The notes under the pieces: generated by a model
Databases searched by the model: none
Seen by the model: only the letters and a program-made list of their open reading frames with translations
Told to the model about the DNA's origin: nothing
Source of the DNA: Rhynchopus sp. YZ270_cl-10
Lineage: Eukaryota > Euglenozoa > Diplonemea > Diplonemida > Diplonemidae
Reading direction: 5' to 3'
DNA length: 64,000 nt
Assembly: GCA_964035575.1 (NCBI GenBank)
Contig: OZ037878.1
Span: 1,054,001 to 1,118,000 of the forward strand
Shown here: in pieces, positions 20,947 through 32,556 of the stretch
Layout of the letters: every line of letters starts with the position of its first letter
How positions within the stretch are numbered: the stretch's first letter is position 1
Position numbers and translations under genes: made by a program

Positions 20947-21656
20947 ACTGGAAAAAAAAGTCAGCACTCCCCCCCCTTTTTTCGACCATCGCCCCACGAA
21001 ATCCCAAAATCCCGAAAGTTAGCAATATCCCTGTATCCAGCATTGACGAATAGAAATGGAAAACGATGGATGGTGCGTGCCCGCCTGAGGGCTTGGGTTT
21101 TCTTCGCTAACACTTACCTCTCTCATATTCTACAGTGAAAATTCACAAGCCTTTTTGTGGTGCGATAAACGAAAAAGTGTTTTCCTTATTTCATTTAACT
21201 GTCATATCCTGAAGTCGTTTTCACTTTTCTTCCTTTTACTGACACGTAGAGATAAAACCTTCTAGCAGCATCTTTGCCATTGTTTTCCTGTCTGGTAAAG
21301 CTGCTAGGGTAAAGCTGTCTTCGCTTCGAAGCGCATTCTGGCTTACCATTTACGAAAATCAACTGCAATTGTCGACGCAGCAAAGGACAAAAAAATACAG
21401 TGGGAACTGTCTATATTGCAGCTACACGTTAATCCAACAATTATCAAAAAAAAAAAGGGGGGAAACAATCAACGCACCACAGGAAACGCACCCACGAAGA
21501 GGTCGTTGCAATGCTCAAGTCACGCACGCGGCGTGTGTACGACCCGTCCGAATTTGACGCAGAAGGGCTGCTTATCAAGAAGTAAAAAAAAAACGAAAAC
21601 GGTAACTACTGATAGGATTTGCAATGTTTTTTTTTTAGCGGGAGTAGCATATATCA

Positions 21657-21757
21657 GGATGTAGGACTGCATGGTTGGGTGTCCACCCCCCCCGGTACAG
21701 CCGGTGTACCAAGGTACACTATTCACGAGAGGGCTTTGTATTTCAAGCAAACCTTTT
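21657..21757. repeat. Dispersed ~95-bp motif (TACACTRTTCACGAGAG type)
   Basis: The pattern is ATGTAGGACTGCATGGTTGG, a C-rich stretch, then GGTACACTRTTCACGAGAGG and TTTGTATTTCAAGTCAAAC. Related copies lie at 6296-6380, 10399-10484, 25802-25901, 31851-31929 and 60994-61046 (inside an intron), with a weaker one near 48720-48795. The hAT-like element inserted into its AAGTCAAA end. The role is unknown: a regulatory element or a miniature transposon. Confidence 0.65.
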
Positions 21758-22519
21758 TTTTTTAGGGCCATTCACTATTTTAAAATGGTGTGGAGGAGAG
21801 GAGAATAAAAAATGTGCAGAAAAGTGTGGAAATACCCCTTTTCCCATTTTATTTTTTTGTCAAAAATAATAAAAAAAAAATCTTTCCTTTTTGTTAGATG
21901 TGTGCAACAGAGGCACATTCTTTTTTTTTTTTCATTTTTCAGGCCTCTTTTTCCCCTTTCTTTTCTTCCCCCCCTTTTTTTTGGCGGTGTTCCTGGCAAA
22001 GCACATGAGTGCTTCCCACACCTCCACCTCTCCCAGCTTCATTTCGCTCTTCTCCGTAGTTTTAAAAGGAGAGTAAAAAAAAAATGCCGAAACTACAAAA
22101 AAAACCCCCCTTGAGCACAGCGCCCTGAAAGGATGTGCCTCTGATTGATCTTCCCAGTAACCAAATACACCGTGCCTTGCGTTACAAAAAAACCCTACCT
22201 TGCCTGGGGAGAGGTTGACCGTTCTTCCTTCTCTCTCTGTCTCTCCCCCCCCCCCCTCACCACTATCCCCTGCAAAGTAAAAGAGTTGGGTGTGTTTTCT
22301 TGCGAATAGTATTACCGGGTACCGCCAAATCAGCCCCTCAAGGAGGATTTGTGCAGTCAACGAAAAAATTGAGATAACCAATCAACAGAGAATCTTAGGA
22401 GTCATCCCTGCAATATATGAAAGCAGATGTATCTTTCAACTTTAGAAAAGGTAATCTAAACACTGGATGCTTAGGTTCATCGTACAGACCTTTCTTTCCG
22501 GCTGGGGAAAAGACATCAA

Positions 22520-22612
22520 CCTGACAATCTTGTGGAAACCAGCGCAGCTGTTGCTCCGCGAGAACGAATATGATAAGAGGCTTAGGGCCATCTTATAACC
22601 TGTTCTTCTTTT
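22520..22612. repeat. Dispersed element with CCAGCGCAGCTG and GAGGCTTAG blocks
   Basis: It shares CCTGACAA, CCAGCGCAGCTG and ACGAATATGATAAG in order with 56812-56915. It then carries a shortened form of the hairpin motif (GAGGCTTAGGGCCATCTTATAA). Confidence 0.6.
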
Positions 22613-23149
22613 ACAATACGATCCGTTTTCAACGGGTGTGTACAGCACCCCTCTCAAAAGGAAAGCGCATATGTCATAATCATAATGACAACAGGGTAGG
22701 GTTGGGTGTGTGCTATTCTGGATGTTTTTTGTTGGCTACAATGACCACCTCCTCCCTTTTAGCACGACCAAAAAAAATATCGTAAAACTAGATTTGACGT
22801 AACCAGAAGTAGTCTGATCCTTTCAATGGTCATTCAGCAGTTACGAAACCCTTTTCCACCTTTTCTAATGCGATGAAGAAAAAGCACTACGTAGTAGGAT
22901 ACACACCAGCTCACCCTTTGATAGTTTTTTGGAGCCTCTATGCCCAGTTGCAACTCACTCCCTATCTAAACTGAAGCAGGTGGTCGGCACTCCCTCAAGC
23001 CCCTTTCATATAGGACGGCGTTAGCACATCGCTCCATTCTCGGTACACTGTTGGATTTTGTACTTCAATTCAGATTTTTTCTTCTCACCCCCCTCCCGGT
23101 CACTTCAAAACACCTTCTTCTTCAGACACAAAATAATAAAGAAAACACA

Positions 23150-25066
23150 ATGTCGGGCGGGCTTATCAAACAGAGCATGTGGCTTTCCCCTATGGGGCAG
23201 GGTACAAACTATGACTGGGCTGCGCTGGAGGGCATCCTTGACGGACAGCCGGATGGAGGCCCGAAGACAGCAGGGCAGCATGAAACTTCGTACTGGGGGG
23301 AGGGCAAGGCTGCGCACTTTTGGGGTCCTGCTGAGTGTCCGGTGCGTCGTCCGGTTGCTGCAATCGTGGATGGGACGCGCCAGTGGAAGACGACGTCCAC
23401 GGACAGTCTCAAAGCAAAGGCCGCAGAGTACAAGCGTACCCTCTACGCACAGAAGCTCGCAAAAGGCAAGTACCCCCCATGCAGGCCGCTCCCTCTTGAC
23501 GACGAACGCATCCTCGGGGCAGGCAAGCCTCTTGCGGTGGAGAACAGGCTTATTGCATGCCATGCGCTCATTAAAGGGCTGTACGCCGCACCTCTGACAG
23601 GTTTGTTTTTTTTTGCTTTTTTTTTTTTGAAAACTTGGTTGTATTAGTGTAACCCGAGGATGAGCTACACTTTCTTTTTCTTTTGCAGACCGTCGCCACT
23701 CCCGGCGCAACCCCTTGTGGGTTTACCAGGATAACTTTTTTTTCAAAAAACTCCAAATCTCATGAGGTATTTTCCGAGGCATTTCACACTCATATTAAGA
23801 TATCAGCGAACCATCTGACATTCATTCCCCCCCCTTCATTTCTTCCACCCTGGACAAAACTCCATCTTTCGATTGAAAGAATATCTTAAGCATTTCCACC
23901 CACCAAACACAGGAGACCAAAACCACACCGTCCTTGAGGCTGCACAGGAGGACTTGAAGGCTGCCTTTGGCCGCAACGTTAATGTAGCAGGGATGACGTC
24001 CTCTGCTGGGGGCACTGCGCTTGACTTCTCCTTCACAACCTCTGGCGAGAATGCCACGAAGATGCTTACCCTTGCGACAAAGCTTCTCTCTACAGGCACG
24101 CTGCCTCTGGTGAAGATGCTTGCTGCGTACCGTCGTACCGGGATCCGCCCCTCTACGGCGTTCACCGTGGACCCTAAGAAGAGCAGAGCTGTGTGCAGGA
24201 TGCGTCTCCCCATTCGTGCCGACCCTGCAGACTGCGGCAACGAGAGCGGTCTCGGATCTCCGTTGACCCAGGGCGACAAATTGCACAGAGGGTCCTTCGT
24301 TGTGAAGGGCGGGATGAGCAGCTTCAGGAAGTCCCAGGGGGACTCCTCCTTCACCAACGCGACACCCTCCTCTCCGTCCTCCTCCCCTACCTCCCGAAGC
24401 GCGCCAGGAAAGATCTCCCCCACCAGCGCACGCTCCGGAGGCTACACCTCGTCGCGCCCCCTCTCCAGCAAGGGTTCCCCTCAGGGGTCGCCTGTCTCCA
24501 CCGGCTCACCTACCTCCCCAGGGAAAACCGGAGGCACCGTGAAGGACAGAAAGAAGGCGCTCCTCGGGAGTGTCCTCAAAAAGACCAAACAGGAGCTCTC
24601 CAAGATCGAAAGCGAAGTGCCCCAGGTCGCATCGACATACGCGCTGCAGCAGAAGAAGCAGGCTATTACCCAGGCGAATGTGGATCTTGCAAGAGACAGA
24701 ACCGGGAATGCTCTGAACGTAGAGGTAACGATGGCGAAGGATATGTTGAAGCCGCCGTGTGAGTGGGTGGGTGCAGTGGTGCGGACGGAAGGGGGTAGAA
24801 AGTACATTGAGAACTTTGAGATGAATGTGGTTGACTTCAACAGGCAGACCCGCATGATGGTGGGTCGTGCAAGGATCCAGTCCGGCAAGATGGATATGAC
24901 GTACCAATGCAAGACCCGCGTGCTCGTCAAGGACGCAGTCATGACCATCGAAATGCTTCTCGACAACGGTGGTGTGCTCAGAGGGAAGTTCGAGAAGAAG
25001 GGACAACTCTCAGGAACCTTTAAGTTCCCGAACGGGTCTGGAACGTTCAAGCTCACGGTATGGTAA
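23150..25066 (+). CDS. Unidentified protein with Ser/Pro-rich linker, probably 2 exons
   Basis: ATG 23150 opens exon 1 (to 23600, phase 1). A second exon from 23913 to the TAA at 25064-25066 fits in phase, giving 534 residues; the donor GTTTGT is weak for this genome. If the acceptor at 23688 is used instead, the protein stops after 176 residues, so the internal structure is uncertain. The N-terminal part has Trp- and Gly-rich patches. Residues about 150-270 look globular. A Ser/Pro/Thr/Gly-rich stretch spans about 300-370, and the C-terminal 130 residues look beta-rich (KGQLSGTFKFPNGSGTFKLTVW). No family is recognised. There is no signal peptide or membrane span. Confidence 0.6.
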
Positions 25067-25587
25067 CTTCGTTTTGTTTTGTTGTTCCAATATCTGCCCC
25101 AGAGGGTTTGCACTATCAACTTCACTTTGTTATGTGCACTATTTCTTTGCATCCTCCGCTACTAAACACGAGAGGATAATCTTACAATTTTTACTTTTTA
25201 TGAGCTGCTTTTTTTCTTTACCGAGTCTGGTGAGGTTGCTCTTTCAGTGATCTATTTTCTTTTCCTTTGGGGGTAATTTTTTTTCTCCCTTCTTGGCGAC
25301 AAAAGAGCTCAATCAAAATCAAAACCACAAATTGGGGTGATCAGGGGTGCTTTTCTGCCGCAGAAAATTATAAAAATATCTTCAAATCATAATTTCAGGC
25401 AGAAATGTTAGTTTAAAATATCTGGTCCTATTCTATCTCATCACCTCACACAGCGCTCCGATCCTGAGAACTGAAACCACTGAATACTGGAACCACACAC
25501 ACACCCCCTCAAAGAACAGACGGGTCTCAGAAACGGCCCACACCCATATTATACTATAGACTGGGTGATTTTGCTCTCTTTTTTTTA

Positions 25588-25631
25588 GGTGACTAAGCAC
25601 GAGAGGCTTAGGATCATCTTATAAACTTTTC
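25588..25631. repeat. Dispersed 44-bp hairpin motif (CTAAGC...GCTTAG), copy
   Basis: GGTGACTAAGC, loop ACGAGAG, GCTTAG, then GATCATCTTATAAACTTTTC and a T-rich run. Identical copies are at 53093-53136 and 56872-56915. Related copies are near 30330, 30622, 30800, 31806, 37929, 38186, 39813, 40076, 48633 (in an intron), 61893 and 63763. In some copies the stem changes are compensated, for example CCAAGC with GCTTGG at 61893. Confidence 0.7.
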
Positions 25632-26699
25632 TTTATTTTCTCTGTTTCCCCTCCCTGATCCTTTCCCCCCAATTCCCTATATTAGCCGCTTTTTTTGTTT
25701 TTTTGTTTTGTTTTGTTTTTTGTTCCCTTCTCGTCTTCAAATTGCCGAACCAGGAGACTGTGGTATATCAAAGTTTCGAGTATTTTGATAAGCCACAAAA
25801 TAGATGTATGACTGCATGGTTAAGGGGGTCCACCCCTCCGATGCACCGGTACCAAGATACACTGTTCACGAGAGGGTTGTTGAATTTCAAGTCAAACTTT
25901 TCTTTGTGGGAGGCATATATAGCTGTGGTCGTGGCATTGTGAGGTATCTTTACCATCAGAAGGGCTGCATTTCTGATGTGTTTCTGGACAATAAGATATC
26001 ACACACAATATAGATCCGGTATAAAGGGGAAGGGGAGGGGAGAGAGAGAGAGACAGATAGCAATTTTAAAAAGACGTACTGTGTCCCACAACTCGGGGAT
26101 CTGTCAGCTTTTGTGTATTCTTTCTTTATATAATGTGTGTACGCGTGTATCCGTTCTTTCACATTTTCCCCAAAGAAGGGGGTCATTAGTACGTAATTCT
26201 TTTGCACAGAACCTGCTATGTTCGGCAGGCTATTTGTCTTTGCTGGGTGTTTTGTATTTTTGCTGCTATTTTTCCCGGTGCGGTTTTATAGCATCGGAGG
26301 TTGAACAAAGATTTCTTTTAAAAAAACATTCAAAATAAAATATAGTCGTTTTTGTTCTACAAAAGAGTTGGTTGATTTTTTTTTTTCTTTTTTTTGGGTT
26401 AACACGAGATACTAGTTTCTTCACACTCTGTTTTACGGAATTTTTTTTCTTTTTCTCTTTCCCCTTTTTTCGGTTTTCTCTCTTCTCTCTTTTCTTCTCT
26501 CCAGTTTGAAGGGGGATAAAAAGCCAATAAACAACATCTCCAAAACTCTTTTTATTTCCTCATTTTTAGTTTTCGCCGTGCACATATTTTGTCGAAGCAC
26601 TCAAATACCCCTCGGGAAGACATGGAATTGTTGGAGAAAAAGTGTAGGCACCGAAAAGGGTAGGCTTAGAAAGCCTCTTCACGCCTTACATTCGGCTTA

Positions 26700-26990
26700 A
26701 AACTCACCCAATGAGTTAACGCTTATTGGGCTCATTAAATCAGCTACAATCCACGCGGGAAAGGTGCCTTACGGCGTCCAGTAGGATAACAATGGTAACT
26801 CCATTGCTAATACCTGTCCGAAAAATTCCACTCAGATTCCACCCAATGAGTTAACGCTTATTGGGCTGAGAGGGATGCAGTTGACCGAAACGAAAACTAA
26901 CGCTAGCAATAGCAGTGGTTCTTTGGATGAAACAGGTCAACCGAGCGATAGCACACAGACTTGATCTGGTGCAACCCAACCCCCTATATG
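26700..26990 (+). rRNA. Divergent small-subunit rRNA-like 5'-domain fragment
   Basis: GGGCTCATTAAATCAGC (26728 on) matches the universal eukaryotic 18S string GGCTCATTAAATCAG. About 65 bases later, AGGATAAC...GGTAACTC...GCTAATACCTG follows the 18S string GGATAACnnnGGTAATTC...GCTAATACATG, in the right order and spacing. Further on, GGGATGCAG, AAAACTAACG and GATGAAACAGGTCAACCGAG resemble the next conserved 18S blocks. No 18S 5' end is seen upstream and nothing continues past about 27.05 kb. A hairpin CCCAATGAGTTAACGC...ATTGGG occurs twice (about 26707 and 26843). It is a pseudogene, a gene piece or a very divergent rRNA; I favour a fragment. Confidence 0.5.
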
Positions 26991-27237
26991 GGCAGTATTT
27001 CTACATAGGAATTTACTCATAACGGATACCATACAGCACCCTCAAACGCATCCCCTCACCCCTTTACAACCAACCACAGCATCTTCAAAAACCCCCCCGA
27101 CACCCTCCAAAACCATGATAGTGACCCTCTAATTGGTTCATAAGTTTTTTTTTTTCTTTAGGGTGACGTAAGGATCATCTACCCCCCACTACACCCCATC
27201 CTCCTCCTCCTCCTTCTTTTTTCGTCTTTTTGGCAAA

Positions 27238-29994
27238 ATGCCGTGTTTACCGACTAACCTAAACCGACAGTGTCCGTATTTTCAAGCCTCCGAGACGTTG
27301 GAGGAGATCTTGCATTGGGAGAACCGTGCTGCAGATAAGTACGGTGTGCGTACTGTTGTGGATGGAAAGGCGGTGATTGTGTACCATAAAGCGGAGAAGA
27401 AGGATGTGCGAGACGCGGGGGTGCCGTTGCTGGTGTGCGTGTTGTGTTCGGTGATTGAAGGGGAGAAGGCGAGGGGGAATCGGGTGGATGTGTCAAATGC
27501 TCGTATGATCTATACGGAATCCTTTGCTACTGTGCAAAAGGTGAGTCGTAGCATCCAAGCTCTTGACAGCAAAGCAATCGAACTCAACAAAATCCGCACC
27601 AAACTCCAAGAACAAACCCTCAAAGTGGATGGTGCGCTAAAAGGTACAGGAGGACCCCCAGGGTCGCCTACCTGCACTGCGGGGGAGTTGGCGTGGTGTG
27701 TCATGACCTATTTCTTCGAAAAGCTACGAACCTGCGATCCAATCGCAAACAAACGCTCTGCAACGAATCTGTACCGTCTGTGGAACAATCATTATTGGGC
27801 CTCCCAGCCGGATGCTGATATTCTTTCGAGAGAATGGTTTGGGGCGGTTATGGCGTGGCTTCAATCGGATCAGCGGGTACCATATCTGAAGCTGCTTCGA
27901 ACACAAATGTACCAAATGGAGGGCGACTCCCCGGCACAGCACGCTGTTCTGCGAAAGGTGTTCCGCACTGCAGCGCGCTGTGTTGCCATCACCGAGCGCA
28001 CCTCTTTAGAAGAATTCCACCAAGCAGCGCACCTAGCAGAGCTCGTTGGGCACGCCTTATTCAACGACGTAGTCGACCCAGAGGTAGACGCATCTCCCAC
28101 AGGCCTCATGCAGGAGATGAAAACCGGCCCCATGATGCAGTCCCTCTCCTCTGCCCACCGCGGCTCCTTCTCCGAAGAGGACGAAGCCACAGAAGACGAT
28201 GCGACAGAAGGTGGTGAAAAACGGCGTGCCAGCAAAACCGATGTGTGCACCTGGGGGGGAAGCAGTACGCAGCAAGCCCAGGAGGCGAGACGACACTTCT
28301 TCATCGTAGCTGCAGTCAGTTATGAAGCAATATTCCATGCGGGGGTTTTGGAGAAGGAGCAGAAGACGCAGGTCTCCTTCCCCAGCAGGCAGCCCACCGA
28401 GCTGGAAATGCATCCCAGCGAGACGGCGCCAAGCCCTACAGAGCCCTCCCAAAAGACACCCCCCTCCAGCAGAAGCAACTCCGTCAGTGCTGCAGAAGCT
28501 GCAGGCAGTGCAAGCTCCTCACAGCAGCCTAGCAACCACTCCGCCTCGCCCCCACAGCAGCTTATCTCCTCCGATACAGAGAGAGGCAACCGGTTTTCCC
28601 CTCTCGGAATCAGCGGCGCTACAGTCGTGATCACCGGATCTGGGGTAAAGGAAAAGGAGGATGTCAAAAGCGAAGAGGCAGGTGGAGGGGGGAACAGCAC
28701 ACCCAGTCAAATAGGTTGGGCGCATGACGACCAGCTGCGTAAGGTGCCTTCGAACCCGCCGTCGCAGGCTGAAGGGTTTACACCGTTCTTCCCAAACTCT
28801 GATGAATCGACCTCGGGTGAGCGGAGCTCGGGGAGGGATTTTCGTGTTAAGCAGATGGATGCAAAGGATCAACGGAATACGCCATCTTCAAGCAACCCTG
28901 CGTCACCGCTGGAAACGACGCGTGCTGATGCGGCACAGAATGTGCTTGATGCATTGAGGCAGCAGGCAGTCCAGCCCCACGCTCGTCATGATAAGGCGCA
29001 CACCGAAGTTGCCCTTAGTGCAGAGACAGCGCTCACCATCCAGCATACAGCCGCGATCGCAATGGAGACAGCGTCGGTACAAAAGAAGCTGCAAAAAAAG
29101 CTGCGATCTCTCACAAAAGACCATGAAGACAGCATCACCCAGTTCGCCCTCATCCACAGAACATTGAAGGAAGATAAAGGGGATAAAAAGCTGTCGGAAC
29201 GCGACATGATTTTGCTCAAAAAGGATATGGAGGAGATGAAGATACAGCTGCGTGTTGCGTTGGCGCAGATAGGCGAACAGCACCAGAGCCATCTTGCACA
29301 GCAGAAGCAGAGTCAGGACCAGCATCAGAACTTTCTTTTACATCAACAGAAACAGCTTGCGCCACCGGCTGCGCCTGCGCCTGCACCGACACCTACCCCT
29401 TTACCACCACCTCCTCAGACAGTCCCGATGTCAGTCATGAACCAACTGATGGATCTTGAAGCAACACTTCAAGCAACACAAAGAGAGAACCGCCACCTCA
29501 CCGATTCTGTGTCGATGCTCAAACTCGAAGCAAAGCGGCGTGAAGAGGAGGCGCAACGGGAGGTCCACTCTCTGAAGAAAGAGCTGGACAGCTTCCGACG
29601 GGCGGCGACGGAGGCCTTAACGGGGATGCGTGAGGAGGTTGCGGTGATTGCGACGAGCCATCAGGCTGTATCGGAGAGTGGTCTGGAAAATGCATATCTG
29701 CGAGAGGAGCTTAGCCGCGTCAAGCAAGAGGGGAGCACTACTAGGGAACAGCTCAGTGACGCACTTCGTGCCATAGCTAGGCTTGAACGGCATGTTTCTG
29801 CTCAGGAGCAAGCGAACATTGGGCGCCACGGAGGTGTTAAAGATAGGGGTCTCAGCAGCACCACCCGTGAACGCACGACACACACCGACGCCTTCAGCTC
29901 CCGAAACGCCTCACCACCTGGCTCCATTGCAATGTCCGCACCTCTCCTTCGGTTTGATGCACCTTCTCTCTATAAGCCAAAACTGCTAGCCTAG
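27238..29994 (+). CDS. Large coiled-coil protein of unknown function
   Basis: Single exon, 918 residues from ATG 27238 to TAG. Residues 1-290 look globular and helical. Residues about 300-600 are acidic to Ser/Pro/Gln-rich and probably disordered. Residues about 610-720 and 750-870 are heptad-like coiled coil (KKLQKKLRSLTKDHEDS..., EREEVHSLKKELDSFRR-type), separated by a run of Pro and Ala (about 705-725, APPAAPAPAPTPTPLPPPP). The C-terminus is Ser- and Arg-rich. The architecture suggests a cytoskeletal, centrosomal or basal-body scaffold, but no named family is recognised and this is inference only. The start is supported by ATG after a T-rich leader (TTTTGGCAAAATG). Confidence 0.8.
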   Translation: MPCLPTNLNRQCPYFQASETLEEILHWENRAADKYGVRTVVDGKAVIVYHKAEKKDVRDAGVPLLVCVLCSVIEGEKARGNRVDVSNARMIYTESFATVQKVSRSIQALDSKAIELNKIRTKLQEQTLKVDGALKGTGGPPGSPTCTAGELAWCVMTYFFEKLRTCDPIANKRSATNLYRLWNNHYWASQPDADILSREWFGAVMAWLQSDQRVPYLKLLRTQMYQMEGDSPAQHAVLRKVFRTAARCVAITERTSLEEFHQAAHLAELVGHALFNDVVDPEVDASPTGLMQEMKTGPMMQSLSSAHRGSFSEEDEATEDDATEGGEKRRASKTDVCTWGGSSTQQAQEARRHFFIVAAVSYEAIFHAGVLEKEQKTQVSFPSRQPTELEMHPSETAPSPTEPSQKTPPSSRSNSVSAAEAAGSASSSQQPSNHSASPPQQLISSDTERGNRFSPLGISGATVVITGSGVKEKEDVKSEEAGGGGNSTPSQIGWAHDDQLRKVPSNPPSQAEGFTPFFPNSDESTSGERSSGRDFRVKQMDAKDQRNTPSSSNPASPLETTRADAAQNVLDALRQQAVQPHARHDKAHTEVALSAETALTIQHTAAIAMETASVQKKLQKKLRSLTKDHEDSITQFALIHRTLKEDKGDKKLSERDMILLKKDMEEMKIQLRVALAQIGEQHQSHLAQQKQSQDQHQNFLLHQQKQLAPPAAPAPAPTPTPLPPPPQTVPMSVMNQLMDLEATLQATQRENRHLTDSVSMLKLEAKRREEEAQREVHSLKKELDSFRRAATEALTGMREEVAVIATSHQAVSESGLENAYLREELSRVKQEGSTTREQLSDALRAIARLERHVSAQEQANIGRHGGVKDRGLSSTTRERTTHTDAFSSRNASPPGSIAMSAPLLRFDAPSLYKPKLLA

Positions 29995-32556
29995 GATAAT
30001 AAAAAACCCTGTGACAGTGGGTTTTTATAAATAGTTCTTTTTGCAAGATGACTAAGCAAAAAAAAAGACTCAGATCTTAACCCTTTTTAAATGAAATAGT
30101 TAAAGAGGGAAGCGTTCATCTACACCCCCTTTTTTTTTTTTTTGGAAAAAAATAATAATTTGGTGGAGTGCGCCTTTTTTTGGGATAATTCCAATACCAT
30201 ATATTGTCTACTGCGAGACAGTTTTTGGGATATTTTTTTTGTAACGTTAGAGTTTCAAAGGAAGGGTGCACTGGAAAGACCCTTAGCCTTCGGATCAGCG
30301 GAATAGTGTTTACTTTTTTTTGTGAGGTGACCAGGCATGGAGAGGCTTGGGATCATCTTACCGCAGCCTTCTCTCTTTTATTTTTTATTTTATTCCGTGT
30401 GCATTCCCCACCTGCCACCTACCCCCCCATCGTCTCAACGTTTTGTATCGATGCAACCGTAGCCGCGCGTCTTTTTCTCAAAAAAAAAAAATGCCATTTT
30501 TTGTTTCAAAAGAAATGGTCCCTGCCCCTACATCACAATCAATTTTTTTCTAAAATGCCCAGGTACACGAGAAATACATTTTTGCCCCCCGTTTTTTCTC
30601 GTGTTACCCTCCCCCTTGTTAGGTGACTCAGAGAAGTGAGAAGCTTGAGATCATCTTGGTAACTTTTTTTTTTCTCTGTTTTTTTTTTTTTTTCAAGTCG
30701 AGGAAGCGATTTCCCCAATTCCTGCAATCATTCGCTTTACCTGGCGTAACTCCTTTTTTGGTTCCAGCTATCCTGAGGGAAACTTCGGAGTGAACCAAGG
30801 TGGCTAAGCAGGAGAGGCTTCATCTTTTTATGCTTTTTTTATACGATTACCTTACAGTGTAGGCGGGGTTAGTGTAAGCATTTGACCCTGGTACTGCCTC
30901 TGACCATGTTTTCTTGGTGTTCTACGTGGCGGGGTTCCACACGGGGACAGTTTCCCTGTTCTTGATTCGAGGGGACTACACAGCACAATTTTTTTTTTTT
31001 TTTTTTTTTTTTTTGCAAAATGTTGTGCATACACAGTGCTATTCAATTCTTTCAAGAATTCTCTTTGTATTTTTTTGTTTTATTATCAGTTCTGGTTCTC
31101 ACGGGGGGGAAGGGGAGGGAGCGGGAAGAGGCTCCTCATTTGTGTTGTATATACCTCACTAAAGTCGTGTTTACTGTGAACGGGGAGGACCCTCCTTTTT
31201 CCGCCACCTGCTCCATATTTCTTCTCTTGCTGTCCACAGGGATGGTGATGTGTAGTGTTTCTGCTTTAAAAAAAAAATCGCGTGGTGAACAAAGCATGTT
31301 GAGCCTTGCTAGGGGTCGGTTCTATTGGTTTTTTTGATAAAACAACTTGTTGTCAATTCTAAAAAGATTGGAGGCAGCGCTGCAGGGCAAACAAAACGGA
31401 TTGAAAAAAACAGAAGCTTGCTTGTTTTCTTTGAGTACTCAATTAACCACAACAACCGTACTTCAGTTTAACACATTTTTTCACCTTTTTGTTTTCCCGG
31501 CTTTGAGCGCACAAACAAAAGACCCGATCTTTTTTTAAAATTCAGACAGCATTCCTAACGGGAAGATAAATCAACGTGTCCTGGCTGCGGGGTGGTGTCT
31601 GTGCTTCCCTCTTGCCTAGACGAGTAATAGGCCGGCACCTAGATGTAGTGTTGGCTCATTAGGGATCGGGTGTGTACCTCCACAGTGTGTGACCACCTTC
31701 GTTTCCCAAAGGGTCGACCATCCAGCATTTTTTTTTTTTTTTACTATCGGGCCTCAGGGTCACCAGGTTTTGTTTTTTTTTGATCTGTGGTTGTTTTGAC
31801 TGCTTAGGTGACTACGCACGAGAGACTTACGTTCATCTTTTAAACTTTTTTTTTTGGGGGGTTGGGTCCACCCTCGGTACAGCCGGATTATGTACCAAAG
31901 TACACGAGAGGGCTTTGTATTTTCAACTCTAGTTTTTCTTGAGGCATATTCATTCGGGTTTTGCGATTAAATTGTTGTGCTGTTATCATTGTGCAAGCTA
32001 AGCCCTCGAAGCTGAGTCTCTAGACAGTGAGGCTAAGACTCATCAATGGAGTTTCGATTAATCTTGGCAGGGTTGGGCGGGGGGCTGGGGTGGCAAATAC
32101 GTATAATACGTATACTACGTGAGACGTGGGAGGTAGTCACGCATTTGCCACAGGGTGGGTGGTGGTGGGGGGGGTGTACAGGGGTATCAACAAGGTATCC
32201 CTTTAATACTGCGATAGGCTAATAGCTGTTTCAGCTGTTAAAAAGCGTAAATAAAGAACCCTAGATCGAGGAGGCTTGGAGCCTTTCTCCTGTTCAAAAG
32301 AGGGGGGATTTTCTTTTGTCAAGTATTTTTTTTTGATCTAGCGGCGACGTGTGTTTTTTTTAGATATATGCACACACGTTCGTCCTTCAATTTTTTTCTC
32401 TTCTATTTGTTATGTTACGCTATTCGTGATCTGTTCACTTCGACGTTTCTGTGTATTTACTTTTTTTTGTTTTTTTTTTGTTTGTGTCTTGTTTTTTACT
32501 TTTTTTAGAATAGGATTTTTGTCTTTTGTTTTGAGCTGTGTGCGACTTTTTTTTTT

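Larger units (their letters stand above)
18961..21033. mobile_element. Second TIR element, ~2.07 kb, filled by an octamer satellite
   Basis: The ends are inverted CAGGGATATTGCTAAC (18961-18976 and 21018-21033). Directly outside lies TATCCAGCA on both sides (18952-18960 and 21034-21042), a 9-bp, or 8-bp plus chance, target duplication. CAGGG ends and the shared 225-bp internal block link it to the hAT-like element at 10485-12537. It also has CACCATCGCCCCAC strings inside both ends (about 18980, 19030, 20985). There is no transposase. Some 1.5 kb of its length is the perfect octamer array. Confidence 0.72.
21046..23149. other. Intergenic, with a possible orphan terminal exon at 21483-21585
   Basis: This 2.1-kb stretch has no confident gene. 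After a CACCACAG acceptor-like site, bases 21483-21585 encode KRTHEEVVAMLKSRTRRVYDPSEFDAEGLLIKK then TAA (33 residues), which has the composition of a real protein C-terminus; I could not find matching upstream exons. The stretch also holds dispersed motif copies at 21657-21757 and 22520-22612, and T-, C- and CT-rich runs (21905-21985, 22225-22260). Confidence 0.4.
25067..27237. other. Intergenic region with dispersed motifs and an rRNA-like fragment
   Basis: This 2.2-kb stretch has no supported protein gene. It holds motif copies at 25094-25130, 25588-25631 and 25802-25901, T-rich tracts, and the SSU-rRNA-like segment at 26700-26990. The last 60 bases before the next gene are T- and CCT-rich, as upstream of several genes here. 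Confidence 0.6.

Noticed and set aside
26700-26990. Group I intron or RNase P RNA
   Set aside because: The conserved strings and their order fit SSU rRNA better, and no core motifs of those RNAs were seen.
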